DNA of 64,000 bases from Effrenium voratum (GCA_963377175.1 CAUJNA010001591.1:427501-491500), one strand, 5' to 3'. Counted from the first letter of the stretch, positions 12,344 through 25,000 are shown. The notes: generated by a model from the letters alone, not told the origin. A program made the numbers and translations.

Positions 12344-12511
12344 ATGTTGCGCAAGGACTTGCAAGAGTTTTCACCTGCCTAGACAAACGCCTGGTGATCT
12401 GTGCCATGGCGTTGAGAGCATCCAGCGCCCCAAGCCGCGGTTGGCGTGACACCGCGACGGTGGAAACGGGCGGAGCTCAGGCAGGCTGAAACAAAGCAGC
12501 CAAACCGGATG

Positions 12512-12615
12512 TGGCCGTGGGTCAAAACCAATGGTGCCATTTGCACCACCCATTTTAGTCTATTTTAGCAGGGATTGGGATGTTCACTGGGGGTGCGGAA
12601 TTTTGACCCATGGCC
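12512..12615 (+). mobile_element. MITE-like repeat, family B copy 3
   Basis: It starts TGGCCGTGGGTCAAAACC and ends TTTTGACCCATGGCC; these ends are near-perfect inverted copies. ATG flanks both sides. It lies only about 170 bp after copy 2. Confidence 0.8.
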
Positions 12616-14147
12616 ATGTGAGTTTATCAGTATACTAAGTCCGTTTATGCAGACATACCGCCTATAGCAAACTTCCCACTCACATGGAGAACCGCCAGGC
12701 GGATACGTCCGGGCGCCCGGCTGAAATCCGTATTGTTTCATCGGGACCGGTGAGTGTTTCTCCAATGGCGGACTCCCTTTTAACATTTCAATCCATAGGA
12801 ACCGCCATTTGAGAAACGGAATATACAGGCATATTTTTGTCAGTGTTTCCTCAAGGGTATTTGAGCAAAAGGACACCAACCATAGGGGCCCGCTGTGAGA
12901 AACACCGCCTTGTTCAATGGGTGCGTGCATTGAAACAAAATATGCCTTGGTCAAACGACCTGCTTGATTGGCGATGGTCATAGACCCCTTGTAAACATTG
13001 TTGACCATGAGGAGTTATTTTCTGGGAATACCCACGGCCCATATTTGACCATGGTGAATATGCGAACAGACGAAACATTTTGCGGGTCCACCATTGGGGA
13101 GGGCATGATTTAGGGATGACCCGCGCTTCCGTGTTACAACAGGGGGATAACCTTGTCCTACGTTTTGGAACTTCTGGCATGGGTGTGTCTTTTTTTGACC
13201 CCGCCCAAAAAAAGACAACACGCCTAACAAAAATGTGGATTTTCATAGGTTTCTGATTAAAACCACCAAAAAAGGGGCGGGTACCACAAAAACAGACACA
13301 CCTGTCTGACCGCTAGCTCGCCAAATCGGCCCCAGAATAGCCTTGGATTCTTGGCTGGGCAAAGAGAGCTCACCAGCTCCTTCCCCTATGTGCAATTTGG
13401 GCCACTTTTGTCGGTGTTCAGGGGAAGCCGTTTGAAACTTAAAGGAAGAAGCTTTGGAAAAAAGCAAGCTGGCAGCCTTTGGCAGGGTTGGGTTCATAGA
13501 AATCTGTCTACTCTTCCCTTTGCCAGACCTGGGCTCACTCGGCTCGGGGTCACTCTCGCGTGGGGTCGAGGTGGACGTGCTTTCTGCCCTGAAAGACCTG
13601 CGATGCGAGTGGCGCCTTCTGATGCCTTGTTTGAAGATGCCGCCTTCTGCTGCCTTGTTTGAAGATGCTTAAAGGGAAGAAGGAAAACACACTGTTTTGA
13701 GTCGTTGCCTCATTTGAGACAAACCTGTCCTCTTTGAACTTCCAGACCTTCAGTAGCCATGGACTGTTCCTCACATTTCAACAAGTTCAGAAGCAACAGC
13801 ATTCACATGCTGATGTTTGTTTCTGAGCAACTGTTGCACACAGTTTTATGTTCTTCAGGATATCTGATGCCCAGAAAAAATATGTATAACAAAAACAAAC
13901 AAAAAAAAGACAACAAACAAAAACAGCAAACACACAACCAACAAAAACAACAACCAAAAAAACAACCAACAACCAAAAATCAACCAACAATAAAAACAGC
14001 AACGACAAAAAAAAAAAAAACAAGAGAAACACGCCAGCGGTGGGCTGGGAGCTTAGAGCTCCCGTGGAATCCCTGAGGTGGCACCAGAGCTACTTACAGA
14101 AAGTGCGGGACCGACGCGACAGACCCCGGGCCATGGGTCTTGGGATG
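12616..14147. other. Non-coding stretch with an A-rich tract
   Basis: The tract at about 13,875-14,035 is A-rich with CAACAAA-type words and produces Lys/Gln/Asn or Phe/Leu low-complexity frames on the two strands. A GC-rich patch at 13,555-13,670 has a short duplication (GATGCCTTGTTTGAAGATGCCGCC-like). No gene is supported. Confidence 0.45.
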
Positions 14148-14239
14148 CCGTGGTCAAAACCCATGGGATCCCATTTTGGGGTGGGTGCACCACCCATTTT
14201 AGCCTATTTTAGGTGGGATTGGGATTTTGACCCATGGCC
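14148..14239 (+). mobile_element. MITE-like repeat, family B copy 4
   Basis: It begins CCGTGGTCAAAACCCATGGG and ends TTTTGACCCATGGCC. ATG lies on both flanks. The core CACCCATTTTAGCCTATTTTAG is shared with copy 2. Confidence 0.7.
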
Positions 14240-14387
14240 ATGTTGCTCAAGGACTTCCAGGGTGCACCCATTTTAGTGTATTTTGGTGGGCATGGGGATG
14301 TTCACTGGTTGTCCAATCCGTTTTGGGATCGATCCCATTTTGGTTGGTCGGGTCTGAGTCTGGGGTCTTCTCAGAAACGCTTCCATA

Positions 14388-14533
14388 TGGCTGTGGTTGT
14401 CAAAAAAACCGTTTTGGGACCCATTTTGGTTGGATTGGGTGAATTCACCACCCATTTTTGAACCTATTTTAGTGATTGGATTGGGATGTTCACTTGTTCA
14501 CTGGGGGTACGATTTGGATTTTGACCCATGGCC
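14388..14533 (+). mobile_element. MITE-like repeat, family B copy 5
   Basis: This longer member runs from TGGCTGTGGTTGTCAAAA to TTTTGACCCATGGCC. It contains GGTTGGATTGGGTGAATTCA, also seen in the minus-strand copy at 4,226-4,345. A fragment of another copy (about 14,264-14,350) lies just upstream, so three copies cluster here. Confidence 0.7.
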
Positions 14534-14878
14534 ATGTTCTACAGCAAAGCGCACTTTAAAAGAGGCTCAGAAAGGGCAGCTACCCTGTTTGTAATGCTGG
14601 ATCGGCTTTTAATAGGTTTTCGAAGCAGTGCCAACAGTCATGTTGTTTTAAGTGGACAATTCGGGAGCTGGATTGTTTTTGAGTATTCCCCATTTGGAGT
14701 GGTTTTGACGAAACACCAGAAGGGAGCTATCCATTTTTTGTGGTGTCCCCAGTCTCACTTCCTGAGTTCATGAACTTTAAACTTTTTGGGAAGACCATTT
14801 TAGTGGTAAATATAAAGTTTGGACTTTTTTTGGGCCATCCACTCGGCAAGTGAGCAGTTGTGAAACACCCCCCCCCGG
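14534..14878. other. Non-coding; fragment of a dispersed TTTTTGGG repeat
   Basis: The piece at 14,770-14,850 (AACTTTTTGGGAAGACCATTTTAGTGG, then TTGGGCCATCCACTCGG) is related to 36,305-36,482 and, more loosely, to 30,930-31,030. It has no coding capacity. Confidence 0.5.
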
Positions 14879-14996
14879 TGTGTTGTCCCCCGACTTCTGT
14901 CGGATGGTGCGCGCAACTTGCGCAGGACCGCACGCGGGAGGTGCTGAAAGCCGCTTCGGACCTTTCGGCCGTCGGGCGCCCAGCGCTGAGCAGCTG
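14879..14996 (+). CDS. Candidate exon
   Basis: One + frame reads AQLAQDRTREVLKAASDLSA followed by a few residues and a TGA at the right edge. The helical pattern and the GC-rich third positions are protein-like. No family is recognised. Competing frames are also open, so this is tentative. Confidence 0.25.
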
Positions 14997-15060
14997 AAGA
15001 ACGTCACATGCCGTGTGGTGCTGCAAAATGCGGGGGGTGCCTTTTGTTCCCTTAACAATC

Positions 15061-15160
15061 CATTGGTTCCTTTGGTTTTCCTTTGGTTTTCCTTTGGTGT
15101 TCCTTTGGTTTTCCTTTGGTTTTCCTTTGGTTTTCCTTTGGTTCCTTTGGTAAAACGGTA
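15061..15160. repeat. Tandem 11-mer TTTTCCTTTGG
   Basis: About eight tandem copies of an 11-base unit with one variant unit (GTTCCTTTGG). The minus strand gives a Lys/Glu/Asn/Gln-rich frame that is an artefact of the repeat. Confidence 0.9.
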
Positions 15161-15366
15161 CCTTTGGTTCTGCAAAATGTCAGGGAAACAAAACAACTAG
15201 CAGGGATACAGGCGGAACCAGTTGGATACGGCAGGATTCCCCCGTTTGATGCACCTTGACTAAGTTTGAAAGGGAAATGGCGCCCATGGAATCCCCCCAT
15301 ATCCCCGCTCCCTCCGTATCCCCGCTGGTTCGTTTGTCCAAAAATGCGGGTTTTCCTTTTCTTGAC

Positions 15367-15473
15367 GGCTCCCAGCCATCCCCTTAGCTGTTTAGCCTTT
15401 TAGGGTTTAGTGGTAGTTTCATTTAGCCCACTACTTGTTAGTCGCTTTTAGCGGGGGATCTGAGGGCAGCCCA
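15367..15473 (+). repeat. Dispersed repeat family E copy 1
   Basis: It runs from GGCTCCCAGCCATCC to GGGGGATCTGAGGGCAGCCCA. A second, diverged full copy lies at 31,607-31,723, and a partial one near 34,735-34,813. The ends (GGCTCCCAG and CAGCCCA) are only weakly inverted. Confidence 0.65.
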
Positions 15474-16286
15474 GGTTTGGTTCCCTGAACAATCAAGGCA
15501 AATCGGGTACCTGCAAACACAGACACACCCACGTTGGGAAGATAATTGGTAGTGCTTTCTTTTGAATCCTTTTCTGGAGCTACCTCCTGGCCAGTTAGTT
15601 GAGGGAGGGTAAGAAATAATCCAAACTCACATGGAACCTAAGGCACCTCAAGCCTTGAGATGATGATTCCTTGGGGGACAGAACTAGCTCTGCTGTAGTT
15701 CTGCTTGGGAGTTTGGTCGCTGGGCATTTTGTGACATGTCAATGCGCTTCGTACTTGTCTCACTGGCTCAACACCGAGCTTGCCCTTTTGGTCTATGTTT
15801 AAGAAGTGGTCCAAAAACTGAGCCTTTACTTCTCTAGATTCGCCCTACCCAAAAGTGAAGCATCTCTTGGCCGTCACGTCGCTGTGGTGCCCCCCCTTAG
15901 CCGTGATATCCTGTGATTATGCTCATTGGATGCGGACTTGCGCTTGGCTTGAGTCTGGTTCTTTGAGGTCTTTTGTTTCTTCAGGTTGAAAGGGACCGGT
16001 CATGACTGCTGAATTGCGTTGTTTTTGGCAGGGCACCTCGGAAGACGCCATCTGGCCATCAAAGAATGAAAACAAGCACCACTTTGGGAGCATGTCCCGA
16101 TGGACAATAGAAGATTCCTTGGTTGCCCGGAAGTTGATATTTTCAAGGCGTCCAAGTGCGGCGCACCATTGATGAGAGGCTCATTTCATAGCTGGTCTTT
16201 GGATCCTCATATTGCTTGCGCACTATCGTTGGTTCCAGTCGTCCTCAAGCGATGAGATGGTTGCTCAATCTAAGATCAGAGACTAG
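15474..16286. other. Non-coding stretch, no gene seen
   Basis: There are no long frames and no recognisable repeat before introner copy A4. Confidence 0.4.
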
Positions 16287-16397
16287 GTCACCCAGCAGTG
16301 CCCTTTTACCCTTTTTTGGGGAGAATTCCCCTACTACAGTAGACTACAGGCAAAAAGTTGGTTTCCTTATTCCAACCTCTCTACTGGAGGACCTAAG
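16287..16397 (+). mobile_element. Introner-like element, family A copy 4
   Basis: It starts GTCACCCAGCAGTGCCC, has CCCCTACTACAGTAGACTACAG inside, and ends CTACTGGAGGACCTAAG. It is the most diverged full-length copy at its ends but keeps GT and AG. Confidence 0.7.
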
Positions 16398-16500
16398 GAG
16401 ATGTTTCCTGCGAAAAAGCTGCGCAGAAGCCTTTCAACTTGTCGACCCGCAGGCGGCCGCGGTGCCAGCGGCGAGGCGAGGGGAGAGGACAAATTCGGCC
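16398..16500 (+). CDS. Candidate exon just after introner copy A4
   Basis: The frame continuing from the introner 3' AG encodes CAEAFQLVDPQAAAVPAARR in the middle. GC-rich third positions and an Ala-rich composition look coding. No family is recognised. Confidence 0.3.
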
Positions 16501-19500
16501 CATGGGGGCGTATGTGGCATGGAGCCCCAAAGGTAACCCGCACAAAGGAGATCCTGGTGCAAAATGTGTCTCACTTGCCCAAAGCCGACTTATCAACCTT
16601 TTGGTTCCTTGATTTGGCCCATATTTATTCGAGGTTCCAAAGGTTAACCGTTCTCCAGGCGCGTGGGATGCTTTAGAGTTCTAGGGACGAGGCTTTCGGT
16701 GGAATTCCGGAGTTGGGCCCCGAGTGGTCATGCGCTTCAGATCGCAAAGCGCGTGGGCAGTGGCAGTGCGAGAAAGGCGCCCCAAAAGGTTCCCGGTTGC
16801 AACCACGAAGCTGCAAGGGAACTTGAGGTTCATAGCGGTCACTAGGGCCGAGATAGGACATCCTTTAGTTGGGGATTGTCCTCCAACCACTTTGGAGAGG
16901 TGGTTCCCTCCCTTTTGACATTTAGCGCCATATTTTAGTTGCCGCTGTCTATTGTAAGGGAGCGGATGGCATAAATCCACAGAACAAAACACATGAGGAA
17001 ATGGGTCAGGGTGTGCAAGAAACACGAGACTGCAGCCTCAAACTTGAAGGACCGCAGTTGAAACAGTACCCTTCAAATGGGTCGAAGCTCAAAGTTGCAC
17101 CACTTACTCCCCTGCAGATTGCGGGCGGGTCCCACCAAAGAGGTTCCTGAAACAACATGGGCATCTCCTGAGGCCCTGCGTGCCTGCTCAGGTCCTCAAG
17201 TTTGTGACAACGGATGGGGTTCCTGGATGTTGAACGCACTGGTTGATTCGCGTGTCGCACATCCGATCAAAGCCTTGTCAACGGCAAGTTGCTGGGGTTT
17301 CCACCTTGGTCCAAGAATACCTCTTCAGCGTTCAAGCGTTGGAACTTTTGATTGCCAGGTTTCTTCATCATTTGAGTCCAGGGCCAAAAACGTTTGAGCT
17401 CTTTCAAGCCAGTGAGCTCAGGTCAGTAAATAGCAACCACGAGTTCTAGAAGGGCTTGAGAAAAGACGCTCATGATCTGTCATTATTGTTTTATGGCCAC
17501 GACCTAATTTGCTTTCAGTTGCAGTGTACTCCAACCCCCCGTTCAGATGCTTTCGCCCCTGAAATGGAAGGCATGCGCCGGGCGAGAAGAGGCCGGGGTT
17601 CATGCCGATGTCAACGTGCCCGATGTCGGGTGCCGAAGCTTCTTCCCCGTGAGAAGGTTTGGACGGGCTTGCTGCTTGAGATCATGGCACTCAGGAAAAC
17701 GATTCATATTGCTCAGGTTCAGCAGGATTCCTGCAAAAGGACAAGGGTTCCATAGAAGATTGCATCGCAAACTGTTTATCGCAAACGTATTTGGGGAGTG
17801 TTTTGCCTTACGGCCGCATCGTTTTTTTGTCTTCCAGGCCCGAGAAGCCACTGCGCAGGCCTGAGCCTCGATCGGAGTGAATGCTGACGAACCCCGAAAA
17901 GAAATGGGCGGTGTCCCTTTGGTTTCTTTGACGCCAAGCCCAACAAGAGTCCCCCCTTAAAAAAGCAACAAAACAACACCTGAGTTCAGTGTCTCCATCT
18001 GGAAATCAAAGACAGGCAAGGTATAGAGACCATTTGAGAAGTGACTGCCACGGAAACCAGTACCATTTGAAGTAGGGAATATCCTCTTTGCAGAATAGGT
18101 TGTTTTTTGTTGTGGGGGTTCCACCGTGCATTTGGCGCCTTTGTTTCTGCGCGCATCGCTTCGGCGTGAGTGGTAAGGGGGGAAGGGGGAGCCGGTGGAT
18201 TTCCTCTGGGCCCCGAACCAGCCTAAGGGGTGGGCAACTTCCATGTCCCGACCACCATCCGAATGACGTAGGTGAATGCGGGTGGGCAATCCTACCACAA
18301 GGTGAACAACGGCCGCCTGTTTACGGTTGCTGAAGATGTGTTTCTCCAGTTGGTTTTTTTCAGGGGACCTGTCACTGGAGTTGTTTTTCTTTCCGGGGGA
18401 CTCCAAAAAGGGTACCCTCAAACAGAATATTCGACCGGTGCTGGACTCGAAGTCGAAGCTTGCCTTTCGGGGGTGCCCAACAAAAGCTCGAAGAGTTGAA
18501 GGGGACCTCCTCAGGTTCCCTGGTGATCAGCTTCGGCAACAAGCAACAGCTATCCAGTAGCCTATGGCCCAATTGGGAGGAAACACGGGGCTCACGAAAT
18601 GACACACGAAACCAGGTCCCCTATGGGAACCGCATATTTTGACGAAATATGGTCGACACAAGTGCGGAGGGACCTTTATACCAGAGCAACCATATCAATG
18701 AAACAAGGGAAAAGGGGGGCGGAGGGGAGGGGAGGATTTGGAGCCCCTACATTGAATCCCTGAGCTTCATTAGACCTTACCAAGCATTTCATTCATCAAA
18801 CATCGCAACCCAAGCCAAACCAGAGGGTTTTGTCCATTCACAGACCTCCTCCGCCCCCCCTCGCACGTGTGAGTGCGACAGGCCCGCAGAGAAGGACGAA
18901 TTGGAGGCTGACGCCGGGGTCCCGTTCCGAGGCTTCTCATGGACGAATCCCGCGCTGAACGTTGAGGATAAATGAATCCCCGTGATTCCATTTCTTTGTA
19001 TAGGGAACCAAGATAACCAAGGTAACCAAGGGAACCACGGGAACCAAGGTAACCATGAGCCATCTTTGAAAAGCCAAAAGGAGAATGGTAGGGACTCCAG
19101 GAGTGCCCCAACAACCTATTGGAGGCTGATGGCGCCCACAAAAAGACTGATTTCTGTTGAGGTCCATTGCCTCTTGCTGGGGGAAGAGTTTGTTGCTTTT
19201 GTGTTCCAAACACAGCAACCACTAACAAGGGTACCCTGAGTGAATGGTATCCAGCACAACTCGGGGTATATTGTGATTTTGGCTCGCTGTTTGCTGCTTG
19301 AGCAGTAAGAGCAGGGTGCAGCTGTTGCCCCCCGTAATTGTTTAGTGCCAGGCGCCCTGCTACTGTTCACCAGAAACAATACAGTTTGGTTTGTCTGACT
19401 TACGGGTCACTGGGCGAGCAAAGCGAGCGGGCCAAGCCTGGAACAGACCAGCACCACCGCAGTGCTAGAATATGGAGCCCAGAAGGGTGGCCCCCTAAAC

Positions 19501-20112
19501 TGGTTGATACATTGATACCCTTTTGGCTTTCCTTTAAATACCAACCAAAAGGTGGGCCACCATTTTGAGAGAGTTGCGCCCGCTGTTCCCCTGCCAGGTT
19601 CTCCCTAAATGCGGACACGACATGCACTGGAACTCCATGTGTTGGGAATTTTTGGAGGAAGGAAACTTTGCAATTTGACACATTCCATCACAGGAGTGAG
19701 TTTCCAAGAATTAGGGACTCCCCAAACTGGGTGGTTTTTCGTTTGTTTCCCTTGGACCTCCCACGTACCTCGGTTGTCTCTGTTGAAATCATGTTGTACA
19801 ATGTTACATTTTGAGGTTCACCATGATGCGCCAATAAGGACCTGAATCAAACATATTCTTTTTGGTTGGAGCGACAAAGCTGAGAATTATTGCCTTGCTT
19901 GCCGACTCCACTCCGCAGAATAGCTCAGGACGGCTGGCATCGGCAGAAATCGGACGACACAGAGGCGTGTGACCGCGGCCAATGCGGGGGTGCGAGCCGT
20001 GCATCGCATTTGGCGGGGAAATGTTCCAAAAACAATACGTTTTTTTTTTTAGGGCGTAAGGGGAAAAAACGTTGGCTTTCCTTTTGGCTTCCCTTTCACA
20101 CCACCAAACAAA
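16501..20112. other. Non-coding stretch, no gene seen
   Basis: A tandem AACCAAGGT-like repeat occurs at 19,009-19,058. Several frames of 90-154 codons overlap on both strands with no domain or coherent composition. A patch at 17,540-17,640 is GC-richer but ambiguous in frame. Confidence 0.4.
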
Positions 20113-20232
20113 TGGCTGTGGGTCCAAACCAATGGTACCATTTAGGGATAGGTGCGCCACCCATTTTAGAACCTATTCTAGTGGGGATTGGGATGTGCAC
20201 TGGGGGTACGATTTTTGTTTTGACCCATGGCC
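20113..20232 (+). mobile_element. MITE-like repeat, family B copy 6
   Basis: It starts TGGCTGTGGGTCCAAACC and ends TTTTGACCCATGGCC, with the full internal set CACCCATTTTAG, GGGATTGGGATGTGCACTGG and GGGGGTACGATTT. The flanks are AAA and AAT. Confidence 0.75.
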
Positions 20233-21540
20233 AATTGGGTGCCATCCAAAAAATAAGGCAGACCCAACTTCGGGCCCACTCGCCCACGTAGCGCCATGGG
20301 AAGTTTCCAGCTTGGGTGGGTGGGTGGATGCCATGGACACCGTGGGGCGGGGGGGGAGTTGGGGGTGTTTGGGGGGTTTTCGAGCCATTTTCCTGTTTGG
20401 TGTGTAGTGTAGGTTATATATTTCGATTCAGGCTTGGTTTTGGTGAGTTTCCAGGTTTGAGGATAGGCAGTGCCAGGAACCTCAGCCAGATCTTTTGATG
20501 CCCTTTGAGCATAACCCTCCCAAAATTTCGCCAGGTCTGGTATCAAGGTATGCAGTTCTTGGATCCACGACTTTCGATTTCCGAACGGGCTGGGGCCTTT
20601 TGGTTTCGCAAAGCACCCCCAATTCGAAGGAAGAAAACTCGGGAACCGGTGCCTCAAGGCTTGGGCCTTTTTTTGTCGCAGCCTCGAATTCGCCGAGTTC
20701 TGGAGTTCTGCTTCCCTGGGGTGAGGGGGCGGGCCCGGGGCTCAAAGTTTCAGCAATCTAAAGTACCAAGGCATGAAGATTTGATAGTTGAGTGCCTCCA
20801 CAGAACGGCACACCAATTTGCCACACCAACTTGGATTTGTTTGTTTCGAGCCCTCTGAGACTTAGCCATGTTCATTCAGGGAAGATGATGGAAGATTCGA
20901 ATACCTCCCGGTTTAGTGGATATGACGGCCCTGATTCAAAGGCCGCCTTGGGTTTTGATCCCCAAAAGCTGCTCACTTCTATATAGGTGTCTTCTAGCTG
21001 GCTCCTTTTTGAAGCGGTGTGGGACTCACGGCATGGGTAGGCTATGTCAATCTGAATCCGCATTGGTTGCTCTGGTGGACATGGGGGGGCTATGAACAAT
21101 CTGCACTTCTTCTTCTTCTTCTTATTATTTTCTTCCACCTCTTCTTTCATCGTCTTCAGTTGTTCTTGGAGTTGTGACAGCTTGCATCAGACTGTAGTTA
21201 CTTCTCATGACCCCAGGACCCAGGTGAGGGTATCTACTTGTTTTTATGGCTAGAGAGGGGTAGTGCTTTGGATGGAAACTCCCTTTTTGGATGGTGGTCA
21301 CACGACAATACAGAAATTGAATCACCCACGGCGGGTTGTCCACAAGCGGACATGTTCACATGTTTGAATCATGATTGTTTTAACAACCATTAACGTCGTT
21401 GCCTTTTAAGGGCAACTATGTTTGCCCAAGCTTGGACATCCTCAAACCAAACCAGCCAAGCTTCCTATGGTCAAGGGCCCCCCAGAAAAAACAATTCTTC
21501 AATTCCAATCGAATGGCGACCGATAGTATCGGGCCGATGG
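20233..21540. other. Non-coding stretch, no gene seen
   Basis: It holds G-rich runs at 20,345-20,385 and a (TTC)n run at 21,106-21,121. No coding frame is supported. Confidence 0.4.
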
Positions 21541-21712
21541 TCGGGAGCCCTTGACAACCAGAGGGCCGTGCCACACGCGGAGGAGAAGCGCCGGTCCTTT
21601 CTCGCCCAGGACGAGGAGCCAGGATCTCAGGATCTCAGGATCTCAGTTCGGGCGGGCGCGCAAATTTGGGCGGATCGCAACACCCAGTTGAGCATCAAAA
21701 CTGAGGAAGAAG
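21541..21712 (+). CDS. Candidate exon ending at a GTGAGT donor
   Basis: The frame contains ALDNQRAVPHAEEKRRSFLA and continues hydrophilic to GAAGAAG, where a consensus donor GTGAGT follows at 21,713. A short GGATCTCA triplication is included. It is a good composition for an exon of a larger + strand gene; no family is recognised. Confidence 0.35.
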
Positions 21713-23693
21713 GTGAGTAGAGGGCAGTCCCAGCCAGAAATAGGTGCGGCCGCCTTTTAATTTCCACCAGGTTTTGAGTGTGACTCAATTTGGGTTACCC
21801 TTCCTCCAAGAATCAGAGATGGGATGGTGTTGGAAGACTAGCATCTTGAAGGGGCCCACGATTGATCGAACAGGGGTTGTCTTTTTGTTGGACTTGGTAT
21901 GCATTTTGGAGATTGCTTTCAAGAAACAAAGAGACAACACACCATTTGGCGTGGCTCCCAATTTTAAGGAACATGTTGGGTCACCTCCAGCAAGTGTTTT
22001 GACCGTTTTCTTGATCAGCATGTTTTGTCAGCAGTGTTTTAGCATTGAGTATCACTTTTTGAAGCATCGTTACATGGAAGGCCTCGACTTTGCCTGGTCA
22101 ACAGAAAACACCCACGCCTCAGCAAGGTAGACATGTCCTGACAGATTGATATCGACCCTTTGAGCGCTGGACATAAATTGCCATTTGGAGGGGGATGTAT
22201 GCATAGGACCGGGTAGAAGGCCGAACTCGTACCGGCCGCATCCATATATCTGAATCTTTGCCTTCGCCCGGCCCTGAATACTAGTTCCCCATCTTTTGTT
22301 CTCCCCATGTTGAGCCAGAAGGCATGGTATGGGCCCAAGGATTCGAGCTTTTCAACGAAAGTCTGTCTTCTCTCTAAGTTTGGCTCCCCAGGGATACCCT
22401 AGCCCAAAATGGGCTTCTTTTGGCTTCCCTCTAAAGCAACCCAAACAGGATAAGAACTCCAGAAAAAAAGGACTATTGCCATGGATTTCAATAGGAACCC
22501 CCGCAAAAGTGGTCGGTCTCCATCCAAGCAGAAATGATTGTCCACCAAAGGGTCCCCAATTGAATCCTGACCGCCAAATCGGTGGCTTGCCACCGGGGGG
22601 TGTGAACCCAAATTGGAAGCTAGGCCTCCAAACCACGCCCCCAACCGATTTAGAGATCCGCGAGAAGACCCTTTGGCCTGGTCTTCCCTTCAAAAAGCAG
22701 GTTGCTCCGTTTTCCCATGGACGGAGGGGATGAAGCTGAAAGCTGCCAGCTGCCAACCTCCCGAGCGGGAGAACAAAAAACCAGCAGGGAGCAGGAATAA
22801 GGCAACTTTGGATTCGTCAGGGCCATAGAAAGGGAAGGAGAGAGACCTTCCGCCTTTACTTTGGTGCATGTTGCTTGGATGTTAGGACTTTAATTTGTTG
22901 CCAAGGAATGGGTTTTAAATTTAGCCACTAAGAGTTTTTATTAAAGCAGGGGTTAAACTTGAGCTGTTGGAATCAGAGAATACATTCAAGACATGTCCTC
23001 GTCAATGTCCGCAGCGTACCCTTCCCCCAAGGCTTCAGGCGCAATAAGGCCTTAACGGTTGGGCGAGGAGTAGTAGAGCCCCTTTTGGTTTTACAGGAGG
23101 GTTCATGTTTATAGTATTCATAGTCAAGGTGCCCAGCGGTGATATATCTTAATTGTTGTTCAAGCTGCTTCAGGGCTTACCCCTTAAGTTATTTGTTTGC
23201 CCTGCCAGTGTTGTTCACAACCACGTGAATCTCCCTTGTTTGCTTTCGCGGTGATTCCTGCAAGGAGCAAGAGGATGTTTTGTTTGTCTTAGCAGAGCCA
23301 GGGGAATGGAGAGCACCGCAGGCTTGGCACACGTTTGGTGGCCCTTATCGGTTCGAATAGGACCAAATGTACCACTTTTAGCCCTCAATTTCGAGAGCGA
23401 GATACCTCCACGGACTCGTGAAATGTTTGGCAGCTCCGGACTCGAGCGGTGAGGTTCCATGCGCAGCTCTCTCCTTCACATTCCTTGCCGCATGTACCAG
23501 CACTGTCCGGGGTCTCGGGCTTGGGGGTAATGAACTCTTTGGGGTTCGGAACTCTCAGGAGGATTCCAGGGGGAACCACCTGGGCGTAGAACTTTTCTGT
23601 CCTCTCCAACCGCTAGAAGGACAAGGCCTCATTCAACTTGGACTTCACAGCGGCATGGAGCTTGTTCTGGCAATGCACCGACCCAAGAACTAG
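21713..23693. other. Mostly non-coding; repeat family D copy 1 inside
   Basis: Family D copy 1 lies at 22,856-22,950. A frame ending at 23,693 with TAG at the introner junction includes LIQLGLHSGMELVLAMHRP just before copy A5 and may be the end of an exon. The rest is not recognisable. Confidence 0.35.
22856..22950 (+). repeat. Dispersed repeat family D copy 1
   Basis: It holds the block order TTGGTGCATGTTGCTTGGAT, GTTAGGACTT, TTGCCAAGGAATGGGTTTT. Related copies lie at 29,896-29,970, 34,468-34,575 and 38,564-38,770. Confidence 0.65.
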
Positions 23694-23810
23694 GTCCCCC
23701 AGCTAGGCGCCCTTTTTAGCCCCTTTTTTGGTTGGGAGGGTTCTTCTACTAAAATAGAAAACAGAAAAAGTTGGTACCAAATTGTTCTAACCTCTCTACT
23801 GGAGGACCTG
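23694..23810 (+). mobile_element. Introner-like element, family A copy 5
   Basis: It starts GTCCCCCAGCTAGGCGCCC and ends CTACTGGAGGACCTGG, so the usual terminal TAG is changed here. It is the first member of the tandem array and keeps the ancestral left end, unlike copies 6-8. Confidence 0.75.
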
Positions 23811-24348
23811 GAGAAAGGGACACTTCTGAGCACCCTTTGGAAAATGGTGCCCTTTTTCTTTGGAGAGCGAAACAGAGCCACAAAGTGACCAGTGGAAAAG
23901 CTCGCTTGCCCGGAGGTACCCGTTTTAAGCTCATGGCTTTCCCTTTTTGGTCCATGTTTAGTAGTCGAGGATCCAAAACTTGATAGGTCTTGGCTCAGGT
24001 TGCAGGTGAGAAAGGGCATGAAGCAAAAAGTAGCCCATGGGTGGTTTTAAGTTGTGACACATGAGCAACGGACGTATGCTCATGCTAAACGATCCATTGT
24101 TCTACAAGTGTCACTGTACCTGCCAAGGATTAAGTTCCTGGAGAATCCGCGGGAAGTGAGGTTTCACTTCCCCCTCATCTTTCCAGACAAGAACACCAAG
24201 AACCAAAGAAATGATTGATTTGTCAAAAGGAACGGCGGCTGCACCTTCGAAGCAGTTGGTTACAGACCTACATGTCCCTCGTACATTTATGCTGAGGAGC
24301 ATGTGGTCGGTTGGGGCGTTGAACGCTAGGCAGATATCGCTTTTCTAG

Positions 24349-24463
24349 GTCCCTAGGTGGCCGACCTCTCACCCCTTTTTTGGTTGGGAGGGTTCTTCTA
24401 CTAAAATAGACGACAGAAAAAAATGGTACCAATTTTTTCTAACCTCTCTACTGGAGGACCTAG
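24349..24463 (+). mobile_element. Introner-like element, family A copy 6
   Basis: It starts GTCCCTAGGTGGCCGACC and ends CTACTGGAGGACCTAG. The altered left end is shared with copies 7 and 8, which shows they descend from one another by duplication. Confidence 0.8.
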
Positions 24464-25000
24464 AGAAAGGGACACTTCCGAGCACCCTTTGGAAAATGGT
24501 GCCCTTTTTCTTTGGAGAGCAAAACAGAGCCACGAAGTGACCAGAGGAAAAGCTCGCTTGCCCGGAGGTACCCGTTTTAAGCTCATGGCTTTCCCTTTTT
24601 GGTCCATGTTTAGTAGTCGAGGATCCAAAACTTGATAGGTCTTGGCTCAGGTTGCAGGTGAGAAAGGGCATGAAGCAAAAAGTAGCCCATGGGTGGTTTT
24701 AAGTTGTGACACATGAGCAACGGACGTATGCTCATGCTAAACGATCCATTGTTCTACAAGTGTCACTGTATCTGCCAAGGATTAAGTTCCTGGAGAATCC
24801 GCGGGAAGTGAGGTTTCACTTCCCCCTCATCTTTCCAGACAAGAACACCAAGAACCAAAGAAATGATTGATTTGTCAAAAGGAACGGCGGCTGCACCTTC
24901 GAAGCAGTTGGTTACAGACCTACATGTCCCTCGTACATTTATGCTGAGGAGCATATGGTCGGTTGGGGCGTTGAACGCTAGGCAGATATCGCTTTTCTAG

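Noticed and set aside
14777..15300. Minus-strand Lys/Glu/Asn/Gln-rich frames
   Set aside because: They derive from the TTTTCCTTTGG tandem 11-mer.
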